From the NCBI GenBank assembly GCA_903913345.1, contig CAIWLA010000201.1, positions 1-10,708 of the forward strand: a stretch of DNA of 10,708 nt. Reading direction: 5' to 3'. The position numbers and the translations under genes are program-made. This stretch comes from an uncultured Magnetococcales bacterium. Its GTDB lineage: Bacteria > Pseudomonadota > Magnetococcia > Magnetococcales > Magnetaquicoccaceae. Below are positions 7,953-10,708 of the stretch, piece by piece. A model generated the notes under the pieces. It worked only from the letters and a program-made list of their open reading frames with translations. It was not told the origin of the DNA and did not search any database. The stretch's first letter is position 1, and each line of letters begins with the position of its first letter.

Positions 7953-9890
7953 TCAAGTGGGTTGTCGATCATGGATGAGAGAGTCTACCACGCCGGGATC
8001 GGCCAGGGTGGTGGTGTCTCCCATGCTGTCCAGTTCGTTGGAGGCAATCTTGCGTAAAATGCGTCGCATGATCTTGCCGGAACGGGTCTTGGGCAGACCG
8101 GGTGCCCATTGCATGATGTCAATGTGGGCGATGGGACCGATCTCTTTGCGCACCAGGGTGGCCAACTCTTTGCGCAACGCCTCGGTGGGTTCCTCGCCCA
8201 CCATCAGGGTGACAAAGGCATAAATCCCCTGTCCCTTGATGGGATGGGGATAACCCACCACGGCGGCCTCGGCCACCTTTTCGTGGAGCACCAGGGCCGA
8301 TTCAATCTCGGCGGTGCCCAGATTGTGACCGGAGACGATGATTATATCATCCACTCGTCCGGTAATCCAATGGTAGCCATCCTCGTCCCGGCGACAGCCG
8401 TCACCCGGAAAGTAGCGACCCGGATAGGCGGCGAAATAGGTGTTGAAAAAGCGTTGATGGTCACCATAAACGGTACGCATCATCCCCGGCCAGGGGCGGG
8501 TAATGGTGAGAATGCCCCCGGCCTCCCCTTCCTGCTTCACCCCCTTTTCGTCCACAATTTCAGGCACAATGCCAAAGAAGGGGAGGGTGGCCGAACCGGG
8601 TTTGGTGGGGATGGCACCGGGCAGGGGGGTGATGAGAATGCCCCCCGTCTCGGTCTGCCACCAGGTGTCCACGATGGGGCAGCGGCCCTGACCCACGGTG
8701 TGGAAATACCACTCCCAGGCCTCCGGGTTGATCGGTTCGCCCACCGAACCGAGTATACGCAGCGATTTCCGACTGGTCTTTTCGACAAACGCATCCCCCT
8801 GCGCCATCAACGAACGAATGGCCGTGGGGGCGGTGTAAAAAATATTGACCTGATGCTTGTCAATCACCTGCCAGAAACGGGAGGCATCCGGGTAGGTGGG
8901 AATCCCTTCAAACATCAAGGTGATGGCCCCATTGGCGAGGGGACCATAGACAATATAACTGTGGCCAGTGATCCAACCCACATCGGCGGTACACCAATAG
9001 ACATCGCCATCTTGATAATCAAAAATATACCGATGGGTCATGGCGGCGTAGAGAATATAGCCGCCTGTGGTGTGCAAGACCCCTTTTGGTCTGCCGGTGG
9101 AGCCGGAGGTGTAGAGAATGAACAGGGGATCTTCCGCTTCCATGGGTTCGGCGGGGCAATCCGGGCTGGCGGCGGCGATGGCCTCGTGATACCAGACATC
9201 CCGTTCCGGGTGCATGGCGACCGCGCCACCGGTCAGGCGGACGGTAAAGACGGTATGCACCGAGGGGCACTCTTTGAGGGCCTCATCCACATTGGCCCGC
9301 AGGGGAATCTTTTTGGCACCCCGCACCCCTTCGTCGGCCGTGACCACGGCGCAACTGGCCGCATCCTGGATCCGATCTTTGAGGGATTCCGGGGAAAAAC
9401 CGCCAAAGACCACCGAATGGACCGCGCCAATGCGGGCACAGGCCAGCATGGCCACGGCCGCTTCGGGAATCATGGGCATATAGATGCAGACCCGATCCCC
9501 CTTGCGCACGTTACGTGCCTTCAGGGCGTTGGCAAAGCGGCAAACTTCTTCGTGCAGTGCCTTGTAGGTGATTTTTTTGGACTGGTTGGGGTCATCCCCC
9601 TCCCACACAATGGCGGTCTGGTCGCCGCGAGTGGCCAGATGACGGTCCAGACAGTTGTAGGAAACGTTCAGCTGCGCCCCCTCAAACCAGCGGATGTGGG
9701 CGCGATGAAAATCCCAATCCACCACCTTATCCCATTTCTTGAACCAATGGATGAAGATCTCGGCCTGTTTGGCCCAGAAGCCTTCCATGTCATCGATCGA
9801 ATGGGCATACATGTCGGCATAGCGTTCCGTGCTGATCAAGGCGTTGGCGGCGATCTCTGGGGGAACGGGATAGATTTTGTGGCTGCTCAT
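7953..9890 (-). CDS. acs: Acetyl-CoA synthetase (AMP-forming)
   Basis: The 645-residue enzyme (E. coli Acs has 652) converts acetate, ATP and CoA into acetyl-CoA, AMP and diphosphate through an acetyl-adenylate. It contains the ATP-binding loop [12 protein letters not shown] (260-271), WWQTETGG (410-417), the GRVDD hinge (511-515) and a C-terminal SGKIMRR. K606 in the last motif aligns with the catalytic lysine (Salmonella K609) that is controlled by acetylation. N523 in GHNLGTAE sits where Salmonella Acs has R526, an unusual change. The ATG at 9890 is preceded by GGAAGGAG with a 9-nt gap and gives the expected family N-terminus; the in-frame start at 9971 does not. This is the first gene of the minus-strand operon and has a good promoter about 160 nt upstream. 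Confidence 0.96.
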   Translation of the reverse strand: MSSHKIYPVPPEIAANALISTERYADMYAHSIDDMEGFWAKQAEIFIHWFKKWDKVVDWDFHRAHIRWFEGAQLNVSYNCLDRHLATRGDQTAIVWEGDDPNQSKKITYKALHEEVCRFANALKARNVRKGDRVCIYMPMIPEAAVAMLACARIGAVHSVVFGGFSPESLKDRIQDAASCAVVTADEGVRGAKKIPLRANVDEALKECPSVHTVFTVRLTGGAVAMHPERDVWYHEAIAAASPDCPAEPMEAEDPLFILYTSGSTGRPKGVLHTTGGYILYAAMTHRYIFDYQDGDVYWCTADVGWITGHSYIVYGPLANGAITLMFEGIPTYPDASRFWQVIDKHQVNIFYTAPTAIRSLMAQGDAFVEKTSRKSLRILGSVGEPINPEAWEWYFHTVGQGRCPIVDTWWQTETGGILITPLPGAIPTKPGSATLPFFGIVPEIVDEKGVKQEGEAGGILTITRPWPGMMRTVYGDHQRFFNTYFAAYPGRYFPGDGCRRDEDGYHWITGRVDDIIIVSGHNLGTAEIESALVLHEKVAEAAVVGYPHPIKGQGIYAFVTLMVGEEPTEALRKELATLVRKEIGPIAHIDIMQWAPGLPKTRSGKIMRRILRKIASNELDSMGDTTTLADPGVVDSLIHDRQPT

Positions 9891-10054
9891 ACCATATGGC
9901 TCCTTCCATGTGCTGTTCGGGTAGCGATTGTCGCACGGCATCGCCTGTCGTGATCGACTGATCGGCAACAAAATGGTGGATGATCGTTATACAGTCGGAC
10001 GCAGGGGAGGCTGTTTTTCGAATCAGCCCTGTCTTCCTGACGAATCGGGCACAC

Positions 10055-10083
10055 AGTATAGCAACCCTTCACACCCTTTGCAA
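10055..10083 (-). promoter_or_regulatory. Predicted sigma70-type promoter for the acs operon
   Basis: Read on the minus strand, TTGCAA (10083-10078) and TATACT (10060-10055) are separated by exactly 17 nt. The -10 box matches 5 of 6 consensus bases and the -35 box 4 of 6. Transcription would start near 10048. This is a sequence-based prediction. Confidence 0.6.
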
Positions 10084-10119
10084 CTCAGACAGAAAAAGCC
10101 ACTGTACGGCAGGACTGGG

Positions 10120-10147
10120 TTGTCTTTATCGCGCATTGGTTTATAAT
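10120..10147 (+). promoter_or_regulatory. Predicted sigma70-type promoter for the zapE-like gene
   Basis: TTGTCT (10120-10125) and a perfect TATAAT (10142-10147) are separated by 16 nt. Transcription would start near 10154, giving a leader of about 54 nt. The AGGGGA ribosome-binding site (10193-10198) lies 9 nt before the ATG at 10208, with a run of seven Ts just before the start codon. Confidence 0.65.
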
Positions 10148-10207
10148 TGACGCCATTCAAAGGGCGCGCCAGGCAGTCACCATATTGATCATAGGGGATG
10201 TTTTTTT

Positions 10208-10708
10208 ATGACAGGACTTTCGGTTCCGTTGTTTCCGTGGGAACGGAATGGTGCGCATGGCGAACCGGAGATCCCGATGGAGAGACCCAGTCAGCGTTGG
10301 CAAAGGGCACTGGCCGAGGCCACCCTGCGGGCGGATCCCATGCAGGAGACCCTCTTGCCCCTGCTGGACCAGGTGGTCTCTCGTTTGAACAACCCGGTCC
10401 ATCGGGTCTCCTGGCGCGGCGTGGAGGTATGGCGCAGCGTGGCGCAGGGTATTCCGGCCACCCACGGTGTCTACCTGTACGGGGATGTGGGTCGGGGCAA
10501 ATCCTTGTTGATGCAAATGATTTTCGATAGTGTTCCCATCCAGGAAAAGCGTCGGGTCCATTTTCACCCCTTCATGGAAGAGTTGCATCAACGTCTGCAC
10601 CATGCCATTCCGCCGAAAAATGTGGATTTGATGCTGCATCTCGCGAGCATGATCTCGGCAGAGGCCAGACTGCTCTGTTTTGATGAATTTTATATCACCA
10701 ACATTGCA
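10208..10708 (+). CDS. zapE: AFG1/ZapE-family ATPase, 3' end outside the window
   Basis: The first 167 residues of an AFG1-like P-loop ATPase are visible, and the frame is still open at the window end. Walker A is GDVGRGKS (92-99) and Walker B is LLCFDE (155-160), continuing into FYITNIA. Between them, RRVHFHPFMEELHQRL (115-130) is a hallmark of this family. In E. coli, ZapE interacts with the division protein FtsZ under stress; the eukaryotic relative AFG1/LACE1 acts in mitochondrial quality control. The visible part covers a little under half of the expected 350-400 residues. The gene diverges from acs and has its own promoter, so a functional link to acetate metabolism is not implied. Confidence 0.93.
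   Translation, partial: MTGLSVPLFPWERNGAHGEPEIPMERPSQRWQRALAEATLRADPMQETLLPLLDQVVSRLNNPVHRVSWRGVEVWRSVAQGIPATHGVYLYGDVGRGKSLLMQMIFDSVPIQEKRRVHFHPFMEELHQRLHHAIPPKNVDLMLHLASMISAEARLLCFDEFYITNIA

Larger units (their letters stand above)
9891..10207. other. Divergent intergenic region between acs and the zapE-like gene
   Basis: This 317-nt stretch separates two divergent genes and contains no convincing coding sequence. It holds a sigma70-like promoter for each side, with the two -35 boxes 36 bp apart, an acs leader of about 158 nt and a zapE leader of about 54 nt. Short imperfect inverted repeats occur in the acs leader (for example GCGAT at 9924 with ATCGC at 9940), but I see no recognisable operator or riboswitch. 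Confidence 0.7.

Noticed and set aside
9924..9944. Possible riboswitch or operator in the acs leader
   Set aside because: The stem is only 5 bp with an 11-nt loop and matches no class I recognise.
8109..9953. 614-codon open frame on the plus strand opposite acs
   Set aside because: It is antisense to a clear acs gene, rich in Gly and His as expected from a shadow frame, and has no recognisable domain or good ribosome-binding site.
9891..9971. N-terminal extension of acs to 9971
   Set aside because: The added 27 residues do not look like Acs, while the ATG at 9890 has a strong ribosome-binding site and gives the family length.
10198..10530. 110-codon plus-strand frame starting at 10198
   Set aside because: It overlaps the zapE-like frame, which has Walker A and B motifs; its start codon lies in the zapE ribosome-binding region.

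Overview
The window looks like chromosomal DNA of a moderately GC-rich proteobacterium. The evidence is a ZapE/AFG1-type ATPase, an E. coli-like acs-yjcH-actP acetate gene order, and a membrane-bound DnaQ-type exonuclease next to a DUF294 nucleotidyltransferase. From memory, Pseudomonas carries a similar exonuclease/DUF294/symporter/YjcH cluster (PA3232-PA3235). I cannot name the genus; a Magnetococcales-like or gammaproteobacterial source is only a guess. I see no rRNA, tRNA, CRISPR array, insertion sequence or phage gene.

Layout. (1) Positions 1-2167, plus strand: the 3' part of a DUF2148 ferredoxin-like gene, a stand-alone ChrB C-terminal domain gene, and an MFS transporter whose start overlaps the chrB stop (TGATG). 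This looks like one transcription unit. It ends in a long hairpin between convergent genes. (2) Positions 2219-9890, minus strand, read right to left: acs (acetyl-CoA synthetase), a DUF485/yjcH gene, actP (acetate symporter), a short DUF294 nucleotidyltransferase, a single-domain response regulator, and a 707-residue membrane protein with PAS, degenerate histidine-kinase and DEDDh exonuclease parts. Spacings are short, and two junctions are 4-nt overlaps (ATGA, GTGA). The other junctions are 21, 79 and 80 nt. Clear hairpins sit in the acs/yjcH and actP/DUF294 gaps. (3) Positions 9891-10207: a divergent promoter region with one good sigma70-type promoter for acs and one for the rightmost gene. 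(4) Positions 10208-10708, plus strand: the 5' part of a zapE-like gene, cut by the window end.

How the genes may work together. ActP brings acetate in, the DUF485 protein probably accompanies it, and Acs activates acetate to acetyl-CoA. The three downstream genes are not metabolic enzymes. They encode a nucleotidyl-transfer enzyme, a phospho-receiver and a membrane sensor whose kinase core has lost its phosphoacceptor histidine and key ATP-site residues but keeps an apparently intact 3'-5' exonuclease. Their place in the acetate operon suggests an acetate-linked signalling or RNA/nucleotide-processing module with a nucleotidyl 'writer' and a nucleolytic 'eraser'. That idea is inference. It is the most interesting thing in the window.
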